This document shows positions 1-5,178 of a stretch of 7,298 nucleotides of DNA, piece by piece. The stretch comes from Lachnospiraceae bacterium (GTDB lineage Bacteria > Bacillota_A > Clostridia > Lachnospirales > Lachnospiraceae), in contig JAFXWR010000326.1 in the NCBI GenBank assembly GCA_017542725.1, positions 1 through 7,298 of the forward strand. The letters run 5' to 3'. The position numbers and the translations under genes are program-made. Numbering within the stretch: position 1 is the first letter of the stretch; every line of letters begins with the position of its first letter. The notes beneath the pieces were generated by a model. The model saw only the letters and a program-made list of their open reading frames with translations. It was not told where the DNA came from and searched no databases.

Positions 1-156
1 ACTAAGGAATATATAATAAGTCGCACAACGATTGATGAAAAGTTGTATGATGAAAAATATAGAGTAGAGTGGTATATGTTACCAGACGAAGCTAAGTCAC
101 ATCAGATTTGCACACATATTGTCGGTATTGATTGTGAGATGGATGAAATCTTGTAA
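1..156 (+). CDS. C-terminal end of an unknown protein (5' truncated by window)
   Basis: Frame 1 is open from the first base and ends at a TAA at 154-156, giving the last 51 residues of a protein whose start lies outside the window. The tail is mixed charged and hydrophobic, contains WYMLPDEAK and ends in CEMDEIL. It has no membrane segment and no motif I recognise. A hairpin terminator follows 24 bases after the stop, so this is the last gene of an upstream transcript read in the same direction as the next operon. The continuous frame into a stop followed by a terminator supports a real gene end, but no function can be assigned. Confidence 0.6.
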   Translation, partial: TKEYIISRTTIDEKLYDEKYRVEWYMLPDEAKSHQICTHIVGIDCEMDEIL

Positions 157-180
157 TAAATAAACTAAATAATGTATTAA

Positions 181-215
181 ATAGCCGTTTCCGTAAGGGG
201 ACGGTTATTTTTATT
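181..215 (+). terminator. Rho-independent terminator after the first partial gene
   Basis: A 12-bp stem pairs 181-192 with 197-208 around the loop GTAA (193-196). It includes three G:U pairs, and the remaining pairs are Watson-Crick. A T-rich tail (ATTTTTATT) follows immediately. It separates the upstream gene from the promoter at 246. Confidence 0.85.
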
Positions 216-245
216 AAAATAAATAAAATTATTTTAACAAAAGTG

Positions 246-274
246 TTGACATTATTTTAGTTATGCTGTATATT
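246..274 (+). promoter_or_regulatory. Housekeeping-sigma promoter for the 360-1702 operon
   Basis: A perfect -35 box TTGACA (246-251) is separated by exactly 17 bases from a near-perfect -10 box TATATT (269-274). Transcription should start near 281, leaving a leader of about 80 bases before the first start codon. It lies directly after the terminator at 181-215, as expected for a new transcription unit. Confidence 0.85.
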
Positions 275-295
275 GTATTTAATCAGTTTGGTAGT

Positions 296-323
296 GTAAA
301 GTTTGTTCAGTAAAGTTTGTTCA
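296..323 (+). repeat. Perfect 14-bp tandem direct repeat in the operon leader
   Basis: GTAAAGTTTGTTCA occurs twice head to tail (296-309 and 310-323), and a degenerate third copy (324-337, about 9 of 14 matching) follows. The repeats lie between the promoter and the ribosome binding site at about 346-352, so they are in the transcribed leader. They could be an operator bound downstream of the promoter, an RNA-level control site, or a slippage duplication. The sequence alone does not decide between these. Confidence 0.75.
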
Positions 324-359
324 GTAAAATGTTTTTGTAACGAAAGAGAGGATTTATAA

Positions 360-683
360 ATGATTAGAGTACATGATACTAAGCAGAATCTTAATACAAA
401 GGTAGTGCTTACTACAATTAACTGTGATGGCGTTTATCGTTATTGGAATGTTGACAGTATTGAGGAATTACATAGATGGTGGTGGGATGAAAATTATGAT
501 GGTCCCGGTGGTGATGATGAAGTAGTTGAGTTTTTGATTGATGGTAAGGTTGTAGATACTAATATCAAATGCTTTATTGATATAGCGAATAAGTTTGACT
601 TTGCTGAAGAAGTAGAGCCGGGTACATTTGAAATAGAAACAGAGTCAGGCACATTTCAGCATATTGGTACAGTAGCAGGCTAA
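360..683 (+). CDS. Unknown small acidic protein, 107 aa
   Basis: This is the first gene of a four-gene cluster. A Shine-Dalgarno GAGAGGA (346-352) sits 7 bases before the ATG. The protein is strongly acidic and rich in aromatic residues near the middle: a YRYW stretch around residues 26-29 and an RWWWDENYDG stretch around 39-48, followed by an Asp/Glu-rich segment. It has no signal peptide, membrane segment or cysteine-ligand motif, so it is probably cytosolic. I do not recognise the family. Small acidic cytosolic proteins in tight clusters are common in phages, plasmids and integrative elements, which is the likely setting. The start is well supported by the ribosome site and by the promoter upstream. 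Confidence 0.8.
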   Translation: MIRVHDTKQNLNTKVVLTTINCDGVYRYWNVDSIEELHRWWWDENYDGPGGDDEVVEFLIDGKVVDTNIKCFIDIANKFDFAEEVEPGTFEIETESGTFQHIGTVAG

Positions 684-703
684 TAATAGGAGGAAATAAA
701 GCT

Positions 704-1021
704 ATGGTATATAAGTCATTTGATGAACTTAATAGAAATTATACTGATGATAGGGAGAAAATGACAGAAAGTCAGGAACAGTCGTATGTATCAGATTGTT
801 TTGATACTTATGAAAATATTGGTTTTACAAAGGGTTTTGTAGCCATATATGATGAAAATAAGAATTATGATGGACGTAAGTTCAAGGTGTTAGGTAGGGT
901 TAGTACCGCTAATGGTGAAGCTGATTTGGAGTGTTTACCTATGTGGCATATTCAGTTTGATGATGGCGTAAAGATGGACGCTTATCCAGAGGAAATTTGT
1001 ATTGCTGAACAAGCATCATGA
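704..1021 (+). CDS. Unknown 105-aa protein with a possible SH3-like beta-barrel C-terminal half
   Basis: It starts 20 bases after the previous stop, with a strong AGGAGG at 688-693. The N-terminal 35 residues are polar, charged and probably helical. From about residue 55 the pattern changes to short beta-like stretches: YDGRKFKVLGRV, then LPMWHIQFDDG, then AYPEEI. Alternating hydrophobics, a central W and a DDG turn resemble small Tudor/SH3-like barrels that occur in phage and plasmid accessory proteins. This is an inference from pattern, not a recognised family. No signal peptide or membrane segment is present. The gene is probably co-transcribed with its neighbours. Confidence 0.8.
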   Translation: MVYKSFDELNRNYTDDREKMTESQEQSYVSDCFDTYENIGFTKGFVAIYDENKNYDGRKFKVLGRVSTANGEADLECLPMWHIQFDDGVKMDAYPEEICIAEQAS

Positions 1022-1036
1022 TAAAGGAGAAAAGTT

Positions 1037-1228
1037 ATGAAACTTAGTATTGATGTTGAGTTGATGAACGTACCGAAATATGCGGAGACTATGCCTTATA
1101 TTGTGGCAAGAGTAGATGAAAACGATTCAAACGTGTATTGGTTTTATGGTGCTTGGGATGATAAAACTGAAGCTGATAGAGTTGCATTGGAATTAGGCGA
1201 TTCAGCAAAAGTATTTGAAAACAAGTAA
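1037..1228 (+). CDS. Unknown 63-aa protein with a WFYGAWDD motif
   Basis: A short gene 15 bases after the previous stop, with AAGGAG at 1025-1029 and an 8-base spacing region before the ATG. The layout is a beta-rich start (KLSIDVELM), a central PYIVARVDENDSNVYWFYGAWDD stretch read here as two strands around a polar turn, then a helix (KTEADRVALELG) and a short final strand (AKVFE). Small proteins with 'WFYGa-DD-A---A' patterns are common in mobile elements of Bacillota, but I know of no defined function. The good ribosome site and tight spacing make it a real gene despite its length. Confidence 0.78.
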   Translation: MKLSIDVELMNVPKYAETMPYIVARVDENDSNVYWFYGAWDDKTEADRVALELGDSAKVFENK

Positions 1229-1285
1229 GTCTTGTTGTAATATTATTACGGTACTGTTGTATAATTTTATAAAGGAGTCTGAAAT

Positions 1286-1702
1286 ATGATTGTTATTGAA
1301 AACGCAGCTAATGAAAAGGCAAAATTTAGGAAGATGTTCAAGAATTTTACTTCTTTGTATATTATGATGAAACCTAATGGTAACAAGGTTGATATTAGAT
1401 TTTCTGGAGAGTCACATCATGGAGCAAGGGTAGAATTGAAACTTGTTGCTAATTCGGATTTTGCTTCTAATTTGAGAAATACAATTTATTTGCCTTTTGT
1501 GGATTATAATGATTGTGTTTTCGATTTAATATTTGATGAAGATGGATTTTATTTAGAACTTTATAAGAATAATTATCAAGGGATTAAAACTATAAATGAG
1601 CAAGGTACAGAGGGTTATATAAGTACCGTAGTATTTAAGACTCGTAGAAAGACTACACATTTTACAGTCCCTTGTAATAGGTATACTGATATAATACAGT
1701 AA
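1286..1702 (+). CDS. Unknown 138-aa cytosolic protein
   Basis: This is the last gene of the first operon. AAAGGAG (1271-1277) lies 8 bases before the ATG, and a strong terminator begins 10 bases after the stop. The protein starts with a short Lys-rich helix (about residues 8-20). It continues with alternating hydrophobic and polar stretches that suggest beta strands: LYIMMKPNGNKVDIRF, ARVELKLVA, CVFDLIFDEDGFYLEL. A basic KTRRKTTHF stretch is near the C-terminus. No signal peptide, membrane segment or catalytic motif is visible. The 57 bases before it are the longest gap in the cluster, but I see no convincing separate promoter. Confidence 0.8.
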   Translation: MIVIENAANEKAKFRKMFKNFTSLYIMMKPNGNKVDIRFSGESHHGARVELKLVANSDFASNLRNTIYLPFVDYNDCVFDLIFDEDGFYLELYKNNYQGIKTINEQGTEGYISTVVFKTRRKTTHFTVPCNRYTDIIQ

Positions 1703-1711
1703 GGTATTATT

Positions 1712-1746
1712 AAAGCCCCTTCCCACTATGGTAAGGGGCTTTTATT
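1712..1746 (+). terminator. Intrinsic terminator between convergent genes
   Basis: AAAGCCCCTT (1712-1721) pairs perfectly with AAGGGGCTTT (1733-1742) around an 11-base loop, followed by TTATT. The GC-rich core and T tail make it a strong terminator for the plus-strand operon. Read on the minus strand the tail is TTTAATAATA, weaker but possibly usable by the convergent glycosyltransferase gene, whose stop codon abuts it. Confidence 0.9.
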
Positions 1747-2509
1747 AGTCTTTTGATAAATAAAAACTTGTATTTTGTTTTATTTGATGTAGACTTTTTA
1801 AAAAATCTATAGAGGACTTTATGATGGTTACTCGACTATCATTATCGTCAGTCCAAATAACGGGTATTTCAATCATTTTTTTATTATATAATGACGCAAG
1901 ATAGATATATTCGACATCAAACGCAAACCGATTGATTTGTTGTTTAGGTAAGATAATCTCTTTTACAAAATCTTGTTTTAATGCTTTGAAACCGCATTGC
2001 GTATCTTTTATATTAGGCAACTGTACAGTTTTATTTATGATATTTTTGCAAGTATTACTTATTGTTGTTCTAATAAAAGACCGCTTAGTGGGTAAATTAG
2101 AATCTTCTAATTTACGTGAACCTAATATAAAATCATAACCTTGACTTGCTTTTGTTAGTACTGTTTGAATAGCTGATAAGTCTGTAGACAAGTCTGCATC
2201 CATGTATATACTGTAATCGCCAGTAGCTTTTTCTAAGCCTTTTTTAACCGCATATCCTTTTCCTTGGTTTTCATCATAACTAATTACTGTAAAATCAAGA
2301 AATTGGTCATTTCGATAGGTTAGTGTTATAGGCTTTATTTGAGTTTGAAGAATTTCTTTTGTATCGTCTGTACTACCGTCATTTACTACGATTATTTCAA
2401 ATGTTGTATCTTTAGTAGTATGCTCAAACATATAATTATAGATTTTTGGTATGTTAGCATGAAGTTTCAAACCCTCGTTATAGCAGGGTATTATGAATGA
2501 TAAGAACAT
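1745..2509 (-). CDS. Family 2 glycosyltransferase (polyprenyl-phosphate glycosyltransferase-like), 254 aa
   Basis: Predicted to transfer a sugar from a nucleotide-sugar donor, probably to a lipid phosphate carrier or an envelope glycan. GT-A fold motifs are in order: FIIPCYNEG (residues 5-13), VVNDGSTDDT (41-50, donor binding), DENQGKGYAVKKG (79-91), the metal-binding DAD (104-106) in YMDADLSTD, SRKL (131-134), and DTQCGFKAL (169-177) followed by FAFDVE (195-200). The last two resemble the dolichyl-phosphate glucosyltransferase and DPM1 subgroup. Unlike GtrB-type enzymes it has no C-terminal membrane helices, so it is probably soluble or peripheral. The frame is open 26 codons further upstream (to 2587), but AAAGGAGG 8 bases before 2509 and the family N-terminus fix the start here. 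It forms its own transcription unit on the minus strand. Confidence 0.93.
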   Translation of the reverse strand: MFLSFIIPCYNEGLKLHANIPKIYNYMFEHTTKDTTFEIIVVNDGSTDDTKEILQTQIKPITLTYRNDQFLDFTVISYDENQGKGYAVKKGLEKATGDYSIYMDADLSTDLSAIQTVLTKASQGYDFILGSRKLEDSNLPTKRSFIRTTISNTCKNIINKTVQLPNIKDTQCGFKALKQDFVKEIILPKQQINRFAFDVEYIYLASLYNKKMIEIPVIWTDDNDSRVTIIKSSIDFLKSLHQIKQNTSFYLSKD

Positions 2510-2517
2510 AGAGGTTG

Positions 2518-2525
2518 CCTCCTTT
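2518..2525 (-). promoter_or_regulatory. Ribosome binding site fixing the glycosyltransferase start
   Basis: On the minus strand AAAGGAGG ends 8 bases before the ATG at 2509. No comparable site precedes the longer in-frame ATG at 2587. That ATG also lies upstream of the predicted -10 box, so it would not be on the transcript. Confidence 0.88.
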
Positions 2526-2537
2526 GCAACTATGTCT

Positions 2538-2566
2538 ATTATAATGTAAAATGCCTTAGTATGCAA
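2538..2566 (-). promoter_or_regulatory. Promoter of the glycosyltransferase gene
   Basis: On the minus strand a perfect TATAAT -10 box (2543 to 2538) follows a weak -35 box TTGCAT (2566 to 2561) at the ideal 17-base spacing. Transcription would start near 2531, giving a leader of about 20 bases that just contains the AAAGGAGG site. Confidence 0.7.
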
Positions 2567-2576
2567 AGGGTTTTTC

Positions 2577-2605
2577 TTGTTGAACACTATGTTTTGTGCT
2601 ATAAT
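2577..2605 (+). promoter_or_regulatory. Extended -10 promoter of the envelope-protein operon
   Basis: TGCTATAAT (2597-2605) is a perfect extended -10 element. A weak -35 box TTGTTG (2577-2582) lies 17 bases upstream of the TATAAT. Predicted start near 2612, about 34 bases before the lipoprotein ATG. It is back to back with the minus-strand promoter at 2538-2566, with 10 bases between the two -35 boxes. Confidence 0.75.
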
Positions 2606-2645
2606 TATAGACGCTGAATGTTTAAATTTTATAGAGGTAATGTAA

Positions 2646-3350
2646 ATGAAAAGATTATTTGTGTTGCTTTGTATTGTTGTGTTAGTGCTTAGTGGTTGTG
2701 GCGAAAAGAAGGCTGAAGAAACTATCCCTGAGGAGCCAATTATTGTGACTAATACTAAGCCAGAAAAAGAAGAATACGTAGAAGAGGATATTTGGGTAGA
2801 TTGTCCTACGTTAAGTACAAAAGTAGGTACTACTTATACTTTTATTGATGGTAATATCAAGTATATAACTACTAATGTTAAGTATGGTGCCGCTTTATAT
2901 GAAGGACTAAAATATCCTAATATTACTGCACAAATTAGTGTAAAACCACGTACAGTTGTTAATCCTACTGAATATGACATTTTAGATATACATTTTTATG
3001 ATAATGGTACAGATTTGAGATTGATAAAAACAATAGATGAATTGTGGGCTTATTATAAAGAAACCTATACTGTAAGTACACCCGGAGATAAGTTTAGTGG
3101 GGTCTATCAATTAACTGGGGTGACTAAAGAAAAAAATTTAAATGGTCAAACTTATTTAGCTTTGACGTTTACAGATGAAGATTTTTCAACTTTTGTTTGT
3201 CAAGATTATGATAAACAGGATATGTTGACATTAAATGAGTCTTATTATGGAAATTGGTATGATATAACATATAGAGTAGAAGAGGGCTTGCATTATAATG
3301 AAAATCGTACTGATGTGTATTATAGATTAACTTCTATGAAGGATTATTAA
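2646..3350 (+). CDS. Predicted lipoprotein of unknown function, 234 aa
   Basis: First gene of the second plus-strand operon, with GAGGT at 2634-2638, 7 bases before the ATG. It has a classic lipoprotein signal peptide: MKR, a hydrophobic core (LFVLLCIVVLVL), and lipobox L15-S16-G17-C18. Cleavage before C18 and lipid attachment would anchor it to the outer face of the membrane. Residues 19-50 are a charged Glu/Pro/Lys-rich linker. The rest (about 50-234) looks beta-rich and globular, with many Thr and Tyr and cysteines at about 53 and 189 that could pair outside the cell. I recognise no domain. The next gene starts 3 bases after its stop, so the two are almost certainly co-transcribed and translationally linked. 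Confidence 0.88.
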   Translation: MKRLFVLLCIVVLVLSGCGEKKAEETIPEEPIIVTNTKPEKEEYVEEDIWVDCPTLSTKVGTTYTFIDGNIKYITTNVKYGAALYEGLKYPNITAQISVKPRTVVNPTEYDILDIHFYDNGTDLRLIKTIDELWAYYKETYTVSTPGDKFSGVYQLTGVTKEKNLNGQTYLALTFTDEDFSTFVCQDYDKQDMLTLNESYYGNWYDITYRVEEGLHYNENRTDVYYRLTSMKDY

Positions 3351-3353
3351 GTT

Positions 3354-4346
3354 ATGTTAAAAAATTTAGTTTGTCTGGATGGGTCTAATTTTACTTTAGT
3401 GCCTTTCACTAAGGATTATAGAGTACATAATTTGCTTTTTATAATAGCAGATACTAAACAAAAACGATTATATTGTTATACTAAACTTGCATTAGAAGAA
3501 ATATATAGACAACGTAAGTTGGAAATACAAGGTATTGTATTCTCGACAACACAATTGGGTAAAATTGTAGATTGGAAAAATACTACAGATAATGGAATAA
3601 TAGAGATTAACACGACTATTAGAACTCGTAATATAGGGGACGCTATTCCGTGGAATCACATTGCAATATTAGATAAAGCATATTTAGTTAAACAGTTTTA
3701 TCAAGGCTTGTATTTTTATTATGATAATATGAGTGTTTGTCAGGTAACTTCGGACACGAGCCGTCCTTGTTTATTTTTAGATGGTGCTACTAACACTAAT
3801 GCAAATATAGTAACTATGTTGTCTAAATACCCTCAAAGTATTAAAGTCTCCATACAAGGGTATAAAAATAAGACTCTAAGCTTAGATTCATTAGAATGGT
3901 CTTGTGCTAATTTAAGTAGTGCTTTTTTAAATGATACTATTAAAGATATTAATTTTGGGAAACTACACTTAGAAAAAGTAAGTAATTTAACGGATTGTTT
4001 TACTAATTGTAATGATTTGCATGAGATAGACTTTTCTAGTTGCGTAAATGATATTCTTGTAAAAGCAGAGACTAAGGAATCTGATTTTAGATTGTTTAAT
4101 TTAGCAACCATAGCTAATTTAAACACCCAACAAGTGATTATATATCTTAATAAGGACACAAGTTTGTTCAATAAGCGTATAGTAGAAAGCAATCCATATT
4201 TCAAAGTAATTGGTGGGGTAATACCTAATTCACAAAGGGAGCGATTAACAAAGCTGAGAATAGGAAAGGAAATACTAATGAATACAACCCTTACGGAAAC
4301 TGCTAAAATTAAAGGGTTTATTGTCTTAGTAGATACTACATTATGA
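3354..4346 (+). CDS. Unknown 330-aa protein with weak BspA-like leucine-rich repeats
   Basis: It starts 3 bases after the lipoprotein stop, with AAGGA (3339-3343) inside that gene's last codons. There is no signal peptide and no membrane segment, although both neighbours are membrane proteins. Residues 1-140 are a mixed region I cannot assign. Between about 177 and 235, two imperfect units match the BspA/DUF285 type of leucine-rich repeat: LSSAFLNDTIKDINFGKL, and LTDCFTNCNDLHEIDFSSC, with a pattern of L---F--C--L-EIDFS. Such repeats bind proteins or surfaces, usually on secreted proteins; here they appear intracellular. About 95 further residues follow without a recognisable motif. The stop overlaps the next start by ATGA. 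The gene call is confident and the repeat assignment tentative. Confidence 0.85.
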   Translation: MLKNLVCLDGSNFTLVPFTKDYRVHNLLFIIADTKQKRLYCYTKLALEEIYRQRKLEIQGIVFSTTQLGKIVDWKNTTDNGIIEINTTIRTRNIGDAIPWNHIAILDKAYLVKQFYQGLYFYYDNMSVCQVTSDTSRPCLFLDGATNTNANIVTMLSKYPQSIKVSIQGYKNKTLSLDSLEWSCANLSSAFLNDTIKDINFGKLHLEKVSNLTDCFTNCNDLHEIDFSSCVNDILVKAETKESDFRLFNLATIANLNTQQVIIYLNKDTSLFNKRIVESNPYFKVIGGVIPNSQRERLTKLRIGKEILMNTTLTETAKIKGFIVLVDTTL

Positions 4347-4894
4347 AAAATAAGCTTGTTTCACCACAACATACTATATTTAAAAAACTTCAAATATCAC
4401 TATTAATTCTATTTGGTTTGACTTTCTTGGTTTTGTTAGGGTTTATTGTATACACTATACAGATAACACATAATGATTTTGGTAAAATTAAGTTAGTAGG
4501 TGCAGCCGATAATAGTGCTATGTATATTGAGGAAAATGGTAATTTTAAATGGTATAGTAATCAAGAAGATTTAAAGCATAATTGTTTAGTAGGTAAAGTG
4601 CAAATTTATAGTGGAGATAACGCAGTTAAGGCTATTAATCGTTATAGTTCACATTATTGGAATATGACTTCAGATACTATTACAGAATGGTTTGATGAAG
4701 ATAACAAAAAAGAAGATTTGGTTATAATGATTATAAGGGGTTTGTATTATCAAGAAAATATTGGAGATAAGACTGGAAACTCTAGTAGTGATTATCGTTA
4801 TTTAATAGGCTTTAGGCATGGTAAGTTTTTTCAAACATTGGAACAAGCTACTGAAAAAGTTTTTATGTTTTATGTAGAGGATTATGTCGATTAA
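4343..4894 (+). CDS. Single-pass membrane protein of unknown function, 183 aa
   Basis: Its ATG overlaps the previous stop by 4 bases (ATGA), the usual sign of translational coupling. Residues 1-17 are positively charged, and residues about 18-41 form one hydrophobic helix (LLILFGLTFLVLLGFIVY). This suggests a cytoplasmic N-terminus and a domain of about 140 residues outside the membrane. That domain is polar, with many Tyr, Asn and Asp residues, and matches no family I know. It probably works with the neighbouring lipoproteins at the envelope. The transposon begins right after its stop codon (TAA 4892-4894), so the true C-terminus in the uninterrupted ancestor could differ by a few residues. 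Confidence 0.85.
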   Translation: MKNKLVSPQHTIFKKLQISLLILFGLTFLVLLGFIVYTIQITHNDFGKIKLVGAADNSAMYIEENGNFKWYSNQEDLKHNCLVGKVQIYSGDNAVKAINRYSSHYWNMTSDTITEWFDEDNKKEDLVIMIIRGLYYQENIGDKTGNSSSDYRYLIGFRHGKFFQTLEQATEKVFMFYVEDYVD

Positions 4895-4898
4895 ACTA

Positions 4899-4921
4899 CC
4901 CACGATGCTAAAGCATCGGGG
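4899..4921 (+). other. Left-end hairpin of the IscB element
   Basis: CGATGC (4903-4908) pairs with GCATCG (4913-4918) across TAAA, and CCC (4899-4901) can pair with GGG (4919-4921) around a bulged A. It begins 5 bases after the stop of the 4343-4894 gene. It should serve both as the subterminal DNA hairpin for TnpA recognition and as the first stem of the omega RNA scaffold. Its tip carries GCTAAAG, shared with the right-end hairpin. Confidence 0.75.
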
Positions 4922-5164
4922 ATTTTGACAACCCTCGGTTGTTAGTATCCCAAGTTTAATAGCTTAAGCTCTTCGAGAACTACGTTAAGGGAGAATATAT
5001 AGGTACTTTGGAATGTAGTACCAAGTTCCAAACACTACGGTCTGTGATTAAACAATCCTGTTGGGTAGGGATAGTGTTGCAGACATACAAAACCTCTCAT
5101 TAACATTGGCGATGGTACGCAAACCACTCTTCGGAGTGAGTAATTAAATCCGTATAGGATTTTG

Positions 5165-5171
5165 AAAGGAG
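5165..5171 (+). promoter_or_regulatory. iscB ribosome binding site at the omega RNA 3' end
   Basis: AAAGGAG ends 7 bases before the iscB ATG at 5179. It follows a 6-bp hairpin (5146-5162) with only two bases between them, so omega RNA structure and iscB translation initiation are physically coupled on one transcript. Confidence 0.85.
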
Positions 5172-5178
5172 ACGGTTT

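Larger units (their letters stand above)
4895..5175 (+). ncRNA. Omega RNA (OMEGA guide scaffold) of IscB
   Basis: A gene-free stretch of about 280 bases immediately upstream of iscB, on the same strand, is where IscB omega RNAs are encoded. It is densely structured. Stems: CGATGC/GCATCG (4903-4908/4913-4918, loop TAAA); ACAACC/GGTTGT (4928-4933/4937-4942), optionally extended by GGGAT/ATCCC (4919-4923/4947-4951); CTTAA/TTAAG (4963-4967/4985-4989) around a small CTC-TTC-GAG hairpin; GGTACT/AGTACC (5002-5007/5017-5022); CACTC/GAGTG closing a UUCG tetraloop (5125-5138); AAATCC/GGATTT (5146-5151/5157-5162). Two pseudoknots are possible (5002-5031 and 5031-5084). The 3' end runs into the iscB ribosome site, as in known IscB loci where the last hairpin is followed by AAAGGAG-ACGG-like sequence. 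The RNA should guide IscB, with the guide 5' of this scaffold. Exact 5' and 3' ends are not determined. Confidence 0.85.

Noticed and set aside
1235..1265. Possible internal promoter before the 1286 gene (TATAAT at 1260-1265)
   Set aside because: The only -35-like TTGTAA is at 19-base spacing, and transcription would start on top of the ribosome site.
1932..2138. 68-codon plus-strand frame opposite the glycosyltransferase
   Set aside because: It lies wholly antisense to a clear GT2 gene, has no ribosome site and encodes no recognisable protein.
2510..2587. Upstream 26-codon extension of the glycosyltransferase to an ATG at 2587
   Set aside because: No ribosome site precedes 2587, it lies upstream of the predicted promoter -10 box, and the family N-terminus (FIIPCYNEG) starts right after the internal Met, which has AAAGGAGG.
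3833..4204. 123-codon minus-strand frame opposite the 330-aa gene
   Set aside because: It is a shadow of a well-supported plus-strand gene that is coupled to both neighbours; the composition is leucine/serine-rich as expected of antisense AT-rich DNA.
4838..4869. Possible dedicated omega RNA promoter inside the 3' end of the 4343-4894 gene
   Set aside because: TTGGAA (4838-4843) and TATGTT (4864-4869) are 20 bases apart, and no better pair is visible. The start it implies (about 4876) would suit the guide, but the match is too weak to call; processing of the operon transcript is equally likely.
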